Shown: positions 29,933 to 39,314 of the stretch, piece after piece
Layout of the letters: each line of letters opens with the position of its first letter
Position numbering within the stretch: position 1 is the first letter of the stretch
From: Bradyrhizobium guangxiense
Lineage (GTDB): Bacteria > Pseudomonadota > Alphaproteobacteria > Rhizobiales > Xanthobacteraceae
Direction of reading: 5' to 3'
DNA: 64,000 nt
NCBI RefSeq assembly: GCF_004114915.1
Contig: NZ_CP022219.1
Span: 464,501 to 528,500, forward strand
Position numbers and translations under genes: made by a program
Notes under the pieces: model-generated
The model's input: only the letters and a program-made list of their open reading frames with translations
What the model was told of the DNA's origin: nothing
Databases searched by the model: none

Positions 29933-32900
29933 ATGGGAATTGTCCGCTTTGCGCTCCGGTTTCCGCACACGTTCTATGTGCTTGCGGCGCTGATCCTGTT
30001 TCTCGGCGGCATCGCGGTCTGGTCGATGCCGACGGACATTTTTCCCGAGATCCGCATTCCCGTCGTCACGGTCATCTGGAGCTATACGGGCCTCTCGACG
30101 CCGGAGATGGAGCAGCGCGTCAGCACGTACAGCCAGTACTCGATCAGCGCGAATGTCAGCGGCATCAAGAACATCGAGGCGCAGACGCTCAACGGCTTGT
30201 CGGTTCAGAAGATCTACTTTCAGCCGGACGTCAATCTCGATCTCGCGATCTCGCAGATCGTTTCCGCAACGAACGCCATCCGGGCGCTGATGCCGCCGGG
30301 CATTCAGCCGCCCGTCATCGTGCAGTTCAATGCTTCGAGCGTTCCGGTACTGCAGCTCAGCCTCGAGTCCGACAAATTGAACGAGCAGCAATTGTACGAC
30401 TTCGGCATCTACAGGATCCGGCAGCAGCTGGCTCCGGTCCCGGGGGTGACGCTGCCGACGCCTGCGGGCGGAAAATACCGGCAGATCATGGTCGATATCG
30501 ATCCGAGCAAGCTGCTGTCGCGCGGATTGACGCCGCTCGACATCGTCAATGCGGTGAACACCCAGAACCTGACGCTGCCGACCGGCACGGCGAAGATCGG
30601 CGATACCCAGTACCCCATCCGGACCAATGCGACGCCCGCCTCGATCAAGGATCTCAATATGATCCCGGTCAAGTTCGCGAACGGCGCGACCATCCTGCTG
30701 AAGGATGTTGCCCAGGTCCGCGACGGATCGCAGGTCCAGCAGAACATCGTGCGCGAGAACGGTCACCGGTCGGTCCTGCTCAGCGTGATCAAGAACGGCA
30801 ACGCGTCGACGCTTGCCGTCGTCAATGGGGTCAAGCAGGCCCTGGCCTCGATCCGGGCTTCGGCTCCTGCCGGGTTGAAGATCAGCGAACTGTTCGATCA
30901 GTCGGTCTTCGTCACCCATTCGGTCGACGGGGTGCTGCGCGAAGGCGCGATCGCGGCGGGGCTCACGGCGCTGATGATCCTGGTATTTCTGGGGTCGTGG
31001 CGGTCGACGCTGGTGATCCTGATCTCCATCCCGCTCGCGATGCTGTCCTCGCTCGTCGTCCTGCATTTCCTGGGCGAGACCCTCAACACGATGACGCTGG
31101 GCGGGCTGGGGCTCGCTGTGGGCATCCTGGTCGATGATTCCACGGTTACGATCGAGAACACGCATCGCCTCTGGACCGAGGAGGGGATGCCGCTGTCGGA
31201 GGCGACGCTGCACGGCGCGGCCGAAATCGCCGTGCCGACACTGGTTTCCACGCTCGCGATCAGTTGCGTCTTTACCTCCGTCGTATTCCTCGAAGGACCG
31301 GCCAAATACCTCTTCACGCCGCTCGGGCTTGCGGTGGTGTTCGCGATGCTGGCGTCATACGTGCTGTCGCGGACTCTCACGCCGATCACGATCGGCTTGT
31401 TGCTGAAGGGCGAGCGGCGCCATGGCGAGGACGAGAGGCCACCTGGCCTGTTTTCGCGCGCCTCGGCCATGTTCGAGCGCGCCTTCGAGCGCCTGCGCGA
31501 GGGTTATTCCGAGCTCTTGATGATGCTGCTCCGGCGTCGCAGCATCGTGCCGGTCGCTGCCGCGCTCGTGCTGGCTCTCGGGGCCTTCATGTTCGTCTAC
31601 GTGGGCAGGGATTTCTATCCCCTGATCGACGGCGGCGAGATCCAGCTCCATGTTCGTGCGCCCGCCGGCACCCGCATCGAGCGCACCGAGGCGATCTTCC
31701 AGGCGATCGAGGACAAGATCCGTCAAATCATTCCGGACCGGGATCGCGGGCTGATCGTCGACAATATCGGACTGCCGGCGCGCCCCTACAATCTGGCTTT
31801 CACGGACGGCTCGACGATAGGGGTGAACGACGGCACGATCCTCATATCGCTCAAGGACGGCCACAGGCCGACCGCGGATTACGTCAGGAAGCTGCGCGAG
31901 GTCTTGCCGGCAGCATTCCGGGAGGACACCTTCTATTTCCAGGCGGCAGATATCGTCACCCAGATCCTGAATTTCGGCCTGCCGGCGCAAATCGATGTCC
32001 GTACCGTCGGCTACGGCGCCAATAATCTGTCGGTGGCCAAGGAGCTCGAGAAGAGCCTGGCGGCAATTCCCGGGATCGTCGATGCGCATCTCCAGCAGGA
32101 AGTCGATGCGCCGGCCTTCTATGCCGACATCGACCGGACCCGGGCCGCTCAACTGGGCCTCAACGCCAGCACGGTCGCGACCAACATCAATGTCAGCCTC
32201 AGTTCGTCGGCCCAGGTCTCGCCAAATTTCTGGACCGACCCGACATCGGGCATTCCCTATTATCTCGCTGTGCAGACGCCGGAGTACCGCGCCAATTCAC
32301 TCAACGCGCTGGCGAACACGCCGGTGTCGGCCTCTCTGGCTGCAAGCGGGCAGACGGTGCCGGGCCTGCTCGGTAATGTCGCGACCTTCAAGCGCGGGAC
32401 GGTGCCGACCAATTTGAATCAGGCCAATGTCCAACCGGTGTTTGACGTTTATGCGAGCGTGCAGGGGCGCGATCTCGGCAGCGTCGCGGCGGATATCGAC
32501 AAAGTGACCTCGGCGCTTCAAAAGCAGCTCCAGCCGGGAAATTCGATTCAGGTCCTGGGACAGATCCAGAGCATGCATCAATCGTTCCGCGATCTCGGGA
32601 TCGGGCTGCTGTTTGCCGCCATCCTGGTCTACATGCTGATGGTCGTGAACTACCAGAACTTCGGCGATCCCTTGGTCGTCATCATGGCGTTGCCGGCGAC
32701 CTTCTGCGGCATCGTGACGATGCTGTTCATCACCGGGACGACGCTGAACGTGCCTTCGCTGATGGGCGCGATCATGGCGGTTGGCGTTGCGTCGGCCAAT
32801 TCCATCCTGCTCGTGACCTTCGCGCGTGAGGCGCAGCTGAAGGGGCAGTCCGCTTTCGAAGCTGCACTGAATGCAGGCCGCACGCGAATCCGCCCCGTGC

Positions 32901-33115
32901 TGATGACGGCCGCCGCCATGATCGTTGGCATGATCCCGATGGCGATCGGAGGCCCGGGCGAGGAGCAGAACGCGGCGCTTGCCCGCGCCGTCATCGGCGG
33001 GGTGTTGTTCGCGACGCCGACGACATTGCTGATCGTGCCTTATCTCTTCGCCTGGCTACGCAAGGGCAATGACGGCAAGGCCCGCCACGGCGTATTCGAG
33101 GAGCAACCGGAATGA
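29933..33115 (+). CDS. RND-family efflux permease (system 1)
   Basis: 1,060 residues with the twelve-helix, two-large-loop RND layout. N-terminal MGIVRFALRFPHTFYVLAAL and PTDIFPEIRIPVVTVIWSYTGLS open helix 1 and the porter domain. The proton-relay helix 4 is LGGLGLAVGILVDDSTVTIEN with the Asp pair. Second-half helices include LIGALFAAILVYMLMVVNYQ-like and ATPTTLLIVPYLFAWL segments. It pumps substrates from the inner membrane or periplasm outward. It precedes its adaptor (4-base ATGA overlap), the reverse of the usual gene order. No outer-membrane TolC-type gene is adjacent. Substrate unknown. Confidence 0.93.
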   Translation: MGIVRFALRFPHTFYVLAALILFLGGIAVWSMPTDIFPEIRIPVVTVIWSYTGLSTPEMEQRVSTYSQYSISANVSGIKNIEAQTLNGLSVQKIYFQPDVNLDLAISQIVSATNAIRALMPPGIQPPVIVQFNASSVPVLQLSLESDKLNEQQLYDFGIYRIRQQLAPVPGVTLPTPAGGKYRQIMVDIDPSKLLSRGLTPLDIVNAVNTQNLTLPTGTAKIGDTQYPIRTNATPASIKDLNMIPVKFANGATILLKDVAQVRDGSQVQQNIVRENGHRSVLLSVIKNGNASTLAVVNGVKQALASIRASAPAGLKISELFDQSVFVTHSVDGVLREGAIAAGLTALMILVFLGSWRSTLVILISIPLAMLSSLVVLHFLGETLNTMTLGGLGLAVGILVDDSTVTIENTHRLWTEEGMPLSEATLHGAAEIAVPTLVSTLAISCVFTSVVFLEGPAKYLFTPLGLAVVFAMLASYVLSRTLTPITIGLLLKGERRHGEDERPPGLFSRASAMFERAFERLREGYSELLMMLLRRRSIVPVAAALVLALGAFMFVYVGRDFYPLIDGGEIQLHVRAPAGTRIERTEAIFQAIEDKIRQIIPDRDRGLIVDNIGLPARPYNLAFTDGSTIGVNDGTILISLKDGHRPTADYVRKLREVLPAAFREDTFYFQAADIVTQILNFGLPAQIDVRTVGYGANNLSVAKELEKSLAAIPGIVDAHLQQEVDAPAFYADIDRTRAAQLGLNASTVATNINVSLSSSAQVSPNFWTDPTSGIPYYLAVQTPEYRANSLNALANTPVSASLAASGQTVPGLLGNVATFKRGTVPTNLNQANVQPVFDVYASVQGRDLGSVAADIDKVTSALQKQLQPGNSIQVLGQIQSMHQSFRDLGIGLLFAAILVYMLMVVNYQNFGDPLVVIMALPATFCGIVTMLFITGTTLNVPSLMGAIMAVGVASANSILLVTFAREAQLKGQSAFEAALNAGRTRIRPVLMTAAAMIVGMIPMAIGGPGEEQNAALARAVIGGVLFATPTTLLIVPYLFAWLRKGNDGKARHGVFEEQPE

Positions 33116-34398
33116 GCGATGTTCGCATGCGGACCGATAGCGACGGGGTGAGCGACCGGCCTGATCCGGAAAGCTGCCGCATCGTGGAGCTGCCCGGCAA
33201 GGATGTGCGTCCGCGACGCCGGCGCGGCGGCGCCTGGCTCGGCGGCGCCATGCTCCTGCTCCTTGCCGGCGGTCTTGGCGTGGGCGGATGGCGATACTAT
33301 CAGGCCGCACGCGATCTGGCTGTGTCGACACAGCAAATCAGGACTGCCATTCCGCAAGTTCGGGTGGCGACTGTCCATGCCAGCGGCGACATCATGAAGG
33401 TCGCGCTGCCGGCGACCACGACGGCGTTCGAGGCGGCGAACATCTTCGCGCGGGCCAGCGGCTACATCGAGAAGCGCTACGTCGATATCGGCGATCGCGT
33501 GAAGAAGGGCGGTCTCCTTGCGGAGATCACTGCGCCGGAGCTCGACCAGCAGATCGCGCAGGCGCAGGCGACGCTGGCGCAAAACCAGGCCGCCTTGCAG
33601 CAGGCGCAAGCGAGCCGGGAGCTTGCCGACGTCACAAATGCGCGGGACAGCAATCTGGTCAAGCAGGGCTGGTTGACGGCCCAGCAGGGCGACAACGACC
33701 GTCTCACCCTGCGCGCCCAGCAGGCGGCCGTGAACGTGGCGCAGTCGAACATCACCGCGCAAGAGGCACAGATTCGCGTGCTTCAGCAGGAGAAAGCCTA
33801 TCAGCGCGTGGTCGCGCCATTCGACGGTGTGATCACGCAACGCAATGTGGACAATGGCAGCCTTGTTCAGGCCGGATCGACCTTCATGTTCACGCTGATG
33901 CATTCGAACGTGATCCGAACCCAGGTCTTCGTGCCGCAGGACGAGGCCTTTGGCATCGCGCCGGGCGTTGATGCCGAGATTCGCGTTCCCGAGATCCCGG
34001 ACCGGATCTTTCCGGGAAAGGTCACGCGCATCGCGACCGCGTTACAGCCGGGAAGCAGAACGCTGCTGACCGAGATCGACGTCCCCAATCCGGACGGCGC
34101 CCTGAATCCCGGCATCTACTGCACCGTCGAGCTGTCGATCCCGCGCAAGACTCCGTCAGTGTCGATTCCGGCCGACGCGCTGGTCTTCGATCAGAACGGT
34201 CTCCATGTCGTAGTCGTGCGCAACGGCGTCGTTCATTTGCAGAAGGTCTCGATCGCGCGGGATTTCGGCACGTCGATAGAAGTGCGTGAGGGCGTGCGGC
34301 CCGGCGAGCAGGTCGTGCTCAATCCGTCGGTCAGCCTGGCCGAGGGCAGCAAGATCGCGATTCGCAAGCAGGATGGGAGCCAGGAGACGCAGACATGA
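33112..34398 (+). CDS. RND periplasmic adaptor (membrane fusion protein), system 1
   Basis: 428 residues. N-terminal cytoplasmic part is charged (DVRPRRRRGGAW), then one membrane anchor at ~42-60 (AMLLLLAGGLGVGGW). The lipoyl half-motifs are FARASGYIEKRYVDIGDRVKKG and VVAPFDGVITQRNVDNGS; between them a coiled-coil hairpin rich in Gln/Ala (LDQQIAQAQATLAQNQAALQQ). The beta-barrel and membrane-proximal domains follow. It links the permease above to an outer-membrane channel. Start overlaps the permease stop, and its own stop overlaps the next start. Confidence 0.93.
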   Translation: MSDVRMRTDSDGVSDRPDPESCRIVELPGKDVRPRRRRGGAWLGGAMLLLLAGGLGVGGWRYYQAARDLAVSTQQIRTAIPQVRVATVHASGDIMKVALPATTTAFEAANIFARASGYIEKRYVDIGDRVKKGGLLAEITAPELDQQIAQAQATLAQNQAALQQAQASRELADVTNARDSNLVKQGWLTAQQGDNDRLTLRAQQAAVNVAQSNITAQEAQIRVLQQEKAYQRVVAPFDGVITQRNVDNGSLVQAGSTFMFTLMHSNVIRTQVFVPQDEAFGIAPGVDAEIRVPEIPDRIFPGKVTRIATALQPGSRTLLTEIDVPNPDGALNPGIYCTVELSIPRKTPSVSIPADALVFDQNGLHVVVVRNGVVHLQKVSIARDFGTSIEVREGVRPGEQVVLNPSVSLAEGSKIAIRKQDGSQETQT

Positions 34399-35096
34399 TC
34401 CGGATCGTGTGCGCGGCGCTCGCTGCCCTCTTGCTCGGCTGCTCTGCTGGCAAAGCCCAGGTGGCGACGACCGGCAGCACAGCGATGGGCCTTCCGACCG
34501 TGCCGGGCGCAATCGTCACGTCACCGCTCAATAGCCCCGGGCCGTTTTCCACGGCGACTTTGCCTGGCGCGCCCGATACCACGCTGGCACCCGTCCCGCT
34601 CGCGCTGGATCCGACGACGCCAGGGACGGTCGTCGTCTGTGCGCCACCATCGGCGTCTCCGACGCAGGTGCCGGCGACCCCGATCGTATCGAACATGGGA
34701 TTGCCGGCGTCAGGCAGCGCGGCCCCGATCGCGCCGGCGATGGGGCAGAACACCAGCTCGATCGGGACCGTTCCCGCGGCTGCGCCGGCAGGGACGGCGC
34801 CGATCACCGCGTGCAGTTCAGCGCCGGGCGGCGTGGTGGCGAGCGCTGCATCCTTGCCGCTCTCGATCGCGGACGTGCCGGCCGGACCCTCGCCCGGCAC
34901 GATCCCGCAGGTCATCACTGACGCTGGCGGCACGGGCATAGACCCAAATGCTGCGATCGCGCCGAGCCCCAACACGTCGGCCTGCGCGGAAGGCGTGACG
35001 ATGAATCTGGCGACGCTTGCGACAGTAATGCCGGCCAACGCAACAGGGGCCGCGCCGACGCCCGGCGTCTCGCCGGTTTTGCCGCCGGGCTGCTGA
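34395..35096 (+). CDS. Low-complexity predicted lipoprotein following the RND operon
   Basis: 233 residues. The signal peptide MIRIVCAALAALLLGC ends in a lipobox (LLGC|S), predicting a lipid-anchored protein. The remainder is rich in Ala, Pro, Thr, Ser and Gly, with no alpha/beta domain visible and four scattered cysteines after the lipobox. It begins in a 4-base overlap with the adaptor gene, so it is translationally coupled to the pump. A compositionally similar exported protein accompanies the second RND operon (53780-54307). Role unknown; a scaffold around the pump is conceivable. Confidence 0.7.
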   Translation: MIRIVCAALAALLLGCSAGKAQVATTGSTAMGLPTVPGAIVTSPLNSPGPFSTATLPGAPDTTLAPVPLALDPTTPGTVVVCAPPSASPTQVPATPIVSNMGLPASGSAAPIAPAMGQNTSSIGTVPAAAPAGTAPITACSSAPGGVVASAASLPLSIADVPAGPSPGTIPQVITDAGGTGIDPNAAIAPSPNTSACAEGVTMNLATLATVMPANATGAAPTPGVSPVLPPGC

Positions 35097-35129
35097 GGGG
35101 GCGCTGCGCATCGACGCTCGCCTCACGGG

Positions 35130-35273
35130 CTACGCAACGATCGTACCCGTCGCGCGTCCGAAGCTCGTCGAGAAGTGTGCGGAGCTCGCATGGCCGCAGG
35201 CATAGGCGATCTCGGTCAGCGTGAGATTCCGATCGACCGCGCGGCGGTGGAGACAGAGCGAACGATCCGGCAT
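35130..35273 (-). pseudogene. AraC-family regulator remnant (C-terminal helix-turn-helix only)
   Basis: The reverse strand reads DRNLTLTEIAYACGHASSAH then FSTSFGRATGTIVA and stops. This is the second helix-turn-helix of an AraC/XylS domain (consensus SLxEIAxxCGFxxxSHFxRxFRRxxG). Upstream of 35273 the frame meets a stop within about 11 codons and no DNA-binding first half is found in any frame, so the gene is a decayed fragment. Confidence 0.7.
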
Positions 35274-35425
35274 CTGCCGATTGGAATCGGAGGAATGACA
35301 GCGTCACGAGGGGCTGCCATTCCTCCTTCCAGCGCGAGATGGAAGAGCCCCGAGACCGTGCGGCGGTCTGCTTCGGCTGCCGCGCGATTGCGTCGCGCCG
35401 AAGGAGCTTCGTCGGGCTCGAGGAC

Positions 35426-35659
35426 TTAGTAGCCGGACGTGGGCTCGCAGGGCGGGCGGCGCCACGGGGCCGTTGCATAGGCGCCGACATCCGGAGCCCG
35501 CGTGCAGCCGCGCTTGGAGGTGACCGGAACACGCTGCGCCGATGCGTAGGCATCGACATTCGCCCGGCGCGCATTCGTGTTGCCTTCGCGCGCCATCGCC
35601 GGGGAAGCAACCATCGCCGCTGCGATCAGTGCGGCCGAAAGCAGTTTCAGTGTCGTCAT
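35426..35659 (-). CDS. Small exported protein, Cys-pair family (member 2)
   Basis: 77 residues from ATG 35659 with AAGGAG upstream. Signal peptide MTTLKLLSAALIAAAMVASPAMA. The mature end RGCTRAPDVGAYATAPW...PPCEPTSGY is the same as in the 25933-26178 protein. The middle (NTNARRANVDAYASAQRVPV) differs. Two cysteines conserved between the paralogues suggest a disulfide. Function unknown. Confidence 0.8.
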   Translation of the reverse strand: MTTLKLLSAALIAAAMVASPAMAREGNTNARRANVDAYASAQRVPVTSKRGCTRAPDVGAYATAPWRRPPCEPTSGY

Positions 35660-35892
35660 CGTACGTCTCCTTGACAAAGCGATGCCGGGAACGCCTCGGC
35701 TCGCTCGCCAGACATGTGTATGCGTGCGCCGGATCTGCAGTATCGATCGAACGATGATTTTCGCCTTTGCACGGAGTCATGCCCGCGATGCCATCGCAAT
35801 TGCGCGCGCATGACGCGGCCGTACGCCGTTCGAGACGCGGACGATGGTTGCCTCCAACTGGCAAGCGCATCGGGTCTGGTCGCTACGTCCTG

Positions 35893-36135
35893 TCATCGGC
35901 GCCAGTGATGCTCGTGAACATGGTTTGCGCCGAACACGGGAGCGGCGCCGCCGGGGCGCTCGAGTCCCATGCGTCCCGCAGGCGTCAACGCGCCGCCATT
36001 CAGCACATCGCGGTCGGGATACATCGAGGCATAGGTCGCCGGCTCCTGGTCGGCGAATGACCAAGCGGCCGATGCAGACGATAGTGTTGCTGTTGAGATC
36101 AGTGCCGCAGCGATCAGGATCTTTAATGCACTCAT
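35893..36135 (-). CDS. Small exported protein
   Basis: 80 residues. Signal peptide MSALKILIAAALISTATLSSASA; mature part WSFADQEPATYASMYPDRDV, then GGALTPAGRMGLERPGG and a His-rich end (HVHEHHWRR). GGAG before the ATG. No cysteine, so separate from the Cys-pair family though of the same size class. The terminal His cluster could bind metal. Function unknown. Confidence 0.7.
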   Translation of the reverse strand: MSALKILIAAALISTATLSSASAAWSFADQEPATYASMYPDRDVLNGGALTPAGRMGLERPGGAAPVFGANHVHEHHWRR

Positions 36136-36447
36136 GGCGATTCTCCATTGTGTCTCGTGCGGAGCGTCGCTTGAGCGAGATCGCTGCTCGGCTGGTGGCG
36201 TTTCCGGAGTTCTGTTCTATGCCTGACATATAGATCGCTCGGTCCGCAAAACCCGTGAGCACGCATCACGCTTGAGGGAGGATGGCCGAGTGCGGGACAT
36301 GGTGCTCAGGCGTTCGACGAATACCCTGTGCGTTGTCGCATGGAATCCTGTCACCGACGTCAGACTCGATCGCGCGATCGTGCATGGTCAAATCGCACGC
36401 GGCGCCCAGTTTTGTATGCAGGTCATGCAGCATTTGGAGTGCAAGCC
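36136..36447. other. Divergent intergenic region
   Basis: 312 bases between two divergent small exported-protein genes. No gene is supported. It should hold both promoters, which I could not place with confidence. Confidence 0.4.
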
Positions 36448-36729
36448 ATGAAGCCGATCTCGTTTCTCTTCGTCGTCATCTGTCTTGCGCTCTCGGGCGC
36501 CGCGATTGCCCGCGGTGGCGTCGGCTCGCCGATGTCGATGGCGCACGGCGGTGCGCTCGGTACCAGTGCCGGCAGGCCCGGGACGAACTCGCTCGGCACC
36601 GCGCTTCCGTCAGCCGAGAGCGGCGATCACGCAATGCGCGGGCCCTTGCTGGGGACGAACCAGACCATCGACAAGGAGGACGCGCGGCTCGAGAAGATGC
36701 TCGAAGGATCGATCTGTCGCGGCTGCTGA
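36448..36729 (+). CDS. Small exported protein
   Basis: 93 residues from ATG 36448. Signal peptide MKPISFLFVVICLALSGAAIA, then a Gly/Ser/Met-rich stretch (RGGVGSPMSMAHGGALGTSA) and a charged end TIDKEDARLEKMLEGSICRG with final Cys. No family recognised; another member of the exported small-protein set in this region. Confidence 0.65.
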   Translation: MKPISFLFVVICLALSGAAIARGGVGSPMSMAHGGALGTSAGRPGTNSLGTALPSAESGDHAMRGPLLGTNQTIDKEDARLEKMLEGSICRGC

Positions 36730-37059
36730 GACGTTCGGATTGAAGCGCGGTGAGCGCGGCTGACGCGGGAATGGGCTTTCCGGGCGCGGCTGTCAGCATG
36801 CTCTGATGGATTGGGGCGATCTTCCCATTCCGCGCGCCTGTATCCGGATTGCACGCAGCCGCGGCGAAAAGTTCGACCGCGAAGTATCTTCAAAATGCCG
36901 GAAGCCGCCGGCGACGATGCGGCCGGGCGTGCCTTCGTGAAATTTACGGTGCGTTTGGGAAGATCGCGCCAGCGTCGACCCCCTAAAAAAGACCGATATC
37001 ATTCGAGCGGAGCGCTGGGCGTTCGATCGCCAGGCGCCTCCGCATTGCAAGGAGACTTG
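36730..37059. other. Intergenic region upstream of the catalase-like gene
   Basis: 330 bases. A 48-codon frame from ATG 36806 (MDWGDLPIPRACIRIARSRG) has no recognisable content. AAGGAG at 37049-37054 is the ribosome-binding site of the next gene. Confidence 0.4.
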
Positions 37060-38112
37060 ATGAAACTGGCAGGTATACCGGGGCGTTCGAGCCTTGGATC
37101 GCTCATCCTGATTGCCGCCGTCATTGGCTGTAGCGCCGCGGCCTTCGCGTACACCGCGGGGTGGCTCTCGCCTTCGCGTCTCACGCCGGATCTGATGATC
37201 GCGGCGTTGACGCCTCCAAGCGGTCCGCCACTCGGACATCGGCGGAACCATGCCAAGGGAATCTGCTTCACCGGCACGTTCGAAGCGAACGGGAATGGTG
37301 TGGAACTGTCGCGGGCCCAGATGTTCGTGCAGGGCCGCTATCCGGTCCTCGGTCGTTTCAATCTCGGCACCGCCGATCCGAATGCGGTGGATGCGACAGT
37401 GCGCGTTCGCGGCGTCGGCCTTCAGATATCGGCGGCGGACGGCGAGGAGTGGCGAATGGCGATGATCAATCCGCCGTTCTTTGCGGTCTCCACGCCCGAG
37501 GCGTTTCACGACCTGCTGGTTGCGGCCGGCAAGAAGGATCCGGAGGCGATGACGGCGTTCACCCGCGCCAATCCGGAGTTCGCAGCTTTCGCGGCCTGGG
37601 CCAACGCGGCGCCCTGGACCGGAAGCTATGCGGAGGAGCCCTACAACAGTCTCAACAGCTTCGTCTTCACGAATGCGAGGGGCGATGAGCACGCCGTGCG
37701 GTGGTCGCTGCTGCCCACGGCAGAGCCTACTCCTATCGCCCAGGCGGAGCTGAAAAAACGCGGCCCGGATTTTCTCGAGCAGGAAATCACGGATCGGGTG
37801 CAGTCTGCCCCGCAACGATGGACCATGGTCACTACCGTGGCCGATCCCGGCGATCCGACCGCGGATCCAAGCAGGGCCTGGCCGGAGAACCGGCGCAAGG
37901 TACAGGTCGGAACGCTCGTCGTGCAGCGAATTGAAGCGGAGCGCGATGGACCCTGCCGCGACATCAATTTCGATCCGACCGTGCTGCCGCGGGGAATCCG
38001 TATCTCTGACGATCCTTTCCCGGCTGCGCGCTCGTCGGTCTATCGCAAATCCTACGATCTGCGCGCGGCCGAAGCCGGGGACTATCCGAGAAGCGGAGTT
38101 GCCAAGCCATGA
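37060..38112 (+). CDS. Membrane-anchored catalase-family peroxidase (SrpA-like)
   Basis: 350 residues from ATG 37060 behind AAGGAG. A membrane segment (SLGSLILIAAVIGCSAAAFAY, ~12-32) precedes a shortened catalase fold. The distal-haem histidine lies in HRRNHAKGICFTGTFEANG (catalase RxxHAKG pattern), followed by GRFNLGTADPNAVDATVRVRGVGL and a core ending DINFDPTVLPRGIRISDDPF. At ~310 soluble residues it lacks the arms and flavodoxin domain of full catalases, like SrpA-type catalase-related peroxidases. It is anchored facing the periplasm and coupled by an ATGA overlap to a cytochrome b561, which could supply electrons. Likely peroxide removal at the membrane. Confidence 0.88.
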   Translation: MKLAGIPGRSSLGSLILIAAVIGCSAAAFAYTAGWLSPSRLTPDLMIAALTPPSGPPLGHRRNHAKGICFTGTFEANGNGVELSRAQMFVQGRYPVLGRFNLGTADPNAVDATVRVRGVGLQISAADGEEWRMAMINPPFFAVSTPEAFHDLLVAAGKKDPEAMTAFTRANPEFAAFAAWANAAPWTGSYAEEPYNSLNSFVFTNARGDEHAVRWSLLPTAEPTPIAQAELKKRGPDFLEQEITDRVQSAPQRWTMVTTVADPGDPTADPSRAWPENRRKVQVGTLVVQRIEAERDGPCRDINFDPTVLPRGIRISDDPFPAARSSVYRKSYDLRAAEAGDYPRSGVAKP

Positions 38113-38672
38113 CCCGTCCCCCACATCGGTTCGCCCCGACCCAGCGGCTGCTGCACTGGCTGATGGCGTTCTGCATTATCGCCATGCTCTTCATCGGTGT
38201 CGGCATGGTGTCCACCGTGGCGCCGAAATACCTGCCGCTCATCCTGATCCACAAGACGCTCGGCGTTGTGCTTCTCATCCTTGTCCTTGTCAGGCTGGCG
38301 CTGCGGCTTCGTCTCGGCGCACCGCCGTTGCCGGCCGATCTACCGCCGGCGATCAAGCTCGGCGCGCGATTGTCGCACCTGCTGCTCTACGGCTTCATGA
38401 TCCTCATGCCGTTGCTTGGGCTCGGCATGCTCTGGGCCGCGGCCTATCCGGTGGTCCTGTTCGGCGGGATCGAAATTCCGGAATTCCTGCCGCAGAGCGA
38501 CCGCGCGCATACGTTGCTTTGGAACGCCCATGTCTATCTGGGCCTCGCATTCTTCGCCCTGGTGCTGCTGCATCTGGCGGCAGCGCTGTTCCACGCCTTG
38601 ATCCGCCGTGATGGCGTTTTCGCGACGATCTCGCCGCTGCCGCAGCGGGAGCGGATGAAGCCCGCCGAATGA
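38109..38672 (+). CDS. Cytochrome b561 family protein
   Basis: 187 residues, four membrane helices. Haem-b histidines are seen in TQRLLHWLMAFCI (helix 1), LILIHKTLGVVLL (helix 2) and AHVYLGLAFFALVLLHLAAALFHAL (helix 4). It reads like YodB/CybB proteins that pass electrons from quinol to a periplasmic partner. Its start overlaps the stop of the catalase-like gene by four bases, so the two probably form one redox unit. Confidence 0.92.
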   Translation: MTRPPHRFAPTQRLLHWLMAFCIIAMLFIGVGMVSTVAPKYLPLILIHKTLGVVLLILVLVRLALRLRLGAPPLPADLPPAIKLGARLSHLLLYGFMILMPLLGLGMLWAAAYPVVLFGGIEIPEFLPQSDRAHTLLWNAHVYLGLAFFALVLLHLAAALFHALIRRDGVFATISPLPQRERMKPAE

Positions 38673-38775
38673 GTGCGCAGGCGGGCGTGCAGTCCGGGAA
38701 TGATCCTTTCGGGTCAGAAAGACCGGTCGCCCGCCGCCTGATTAAAGTTTTCCCACCCCAGCAAGGATGCCGACC

Positions 38776-39276
38776 ATGACCAAAGCAGACCTCCAAAGCC
38801 CGACGGATCTCGGGGCCAATGCAAACCGCGATATTCCTGCCGCGCTCAGAGCATTGCTGGCTGACGTTTTCGCGCTGTACATGAAGACGAAGAACTTCCA
38901 TTGGCACGTATCGGGCAGTCATTTCCGTGACTACCATCTTCTGCTCGATGAGCAGGGCGAGCAGATCTTTGCCATGACCGACGATATCGCCGAGCGGGCG
39001 CGCAAGATCGGCGGCACCACGCTGCGCTCGATCGGCCAAATCGCGCGCGAGCAGCGCATTCTCGACAATGACGCCGATTATGTCGACCCCCAAGACATGC
39101 TGGCCGAGCTGCGCAGTGACAACCAGCAACTGACGCGAGAAATGCGCCGGGTCCACGAGCTCTGCGACGAACATGGCGATGTCGCCACCGCCAGTCTGCT
39201 GGAAAACTGGATCGACGAGACCGAGCGGCGGATCTGGTTCCTCTACGAGACCGGGCGAGGCCGCCCGAATTCGTAA
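38776..39276 (+). CDS. dps: Dps family DNA-protecting ferritin-like protein
   Basis: 166 residues from ATG 38776 (AAGGA at 8 bases; an ATG at 38767 leaves no room for that site). Ferroxidase ligands are visible in KTKNFHWHVSGSHFRDYHLLLDEQGEQIF and the conserved DDIAERARKIGG. Forms a cytoplasmic dodecamer that oxidises Fe2+ with H2O2 and protects DNA. Fits its neighbours, the peroxidase pair and HdeD. Confidence 0.93.
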   Translation: MTKADLQSPTDLGANANRDIPAALRALLADVFALYMKTKNFHWHVSGSHFRDYHLLLDEQGEQIFAMTDDIAERARKIGGTTLRSIGQIAREQRILDNDADYVDPQDMLAELRSDNQQLTREMRRVHELCDEHGDVATASLLENWIDETERRIWFLYETGRGRPNS

Positions 39277-39314
39277 GCGCAGCGCAGGCCATCGAGCCGG
39301 GAGGCGGGTCAAAG

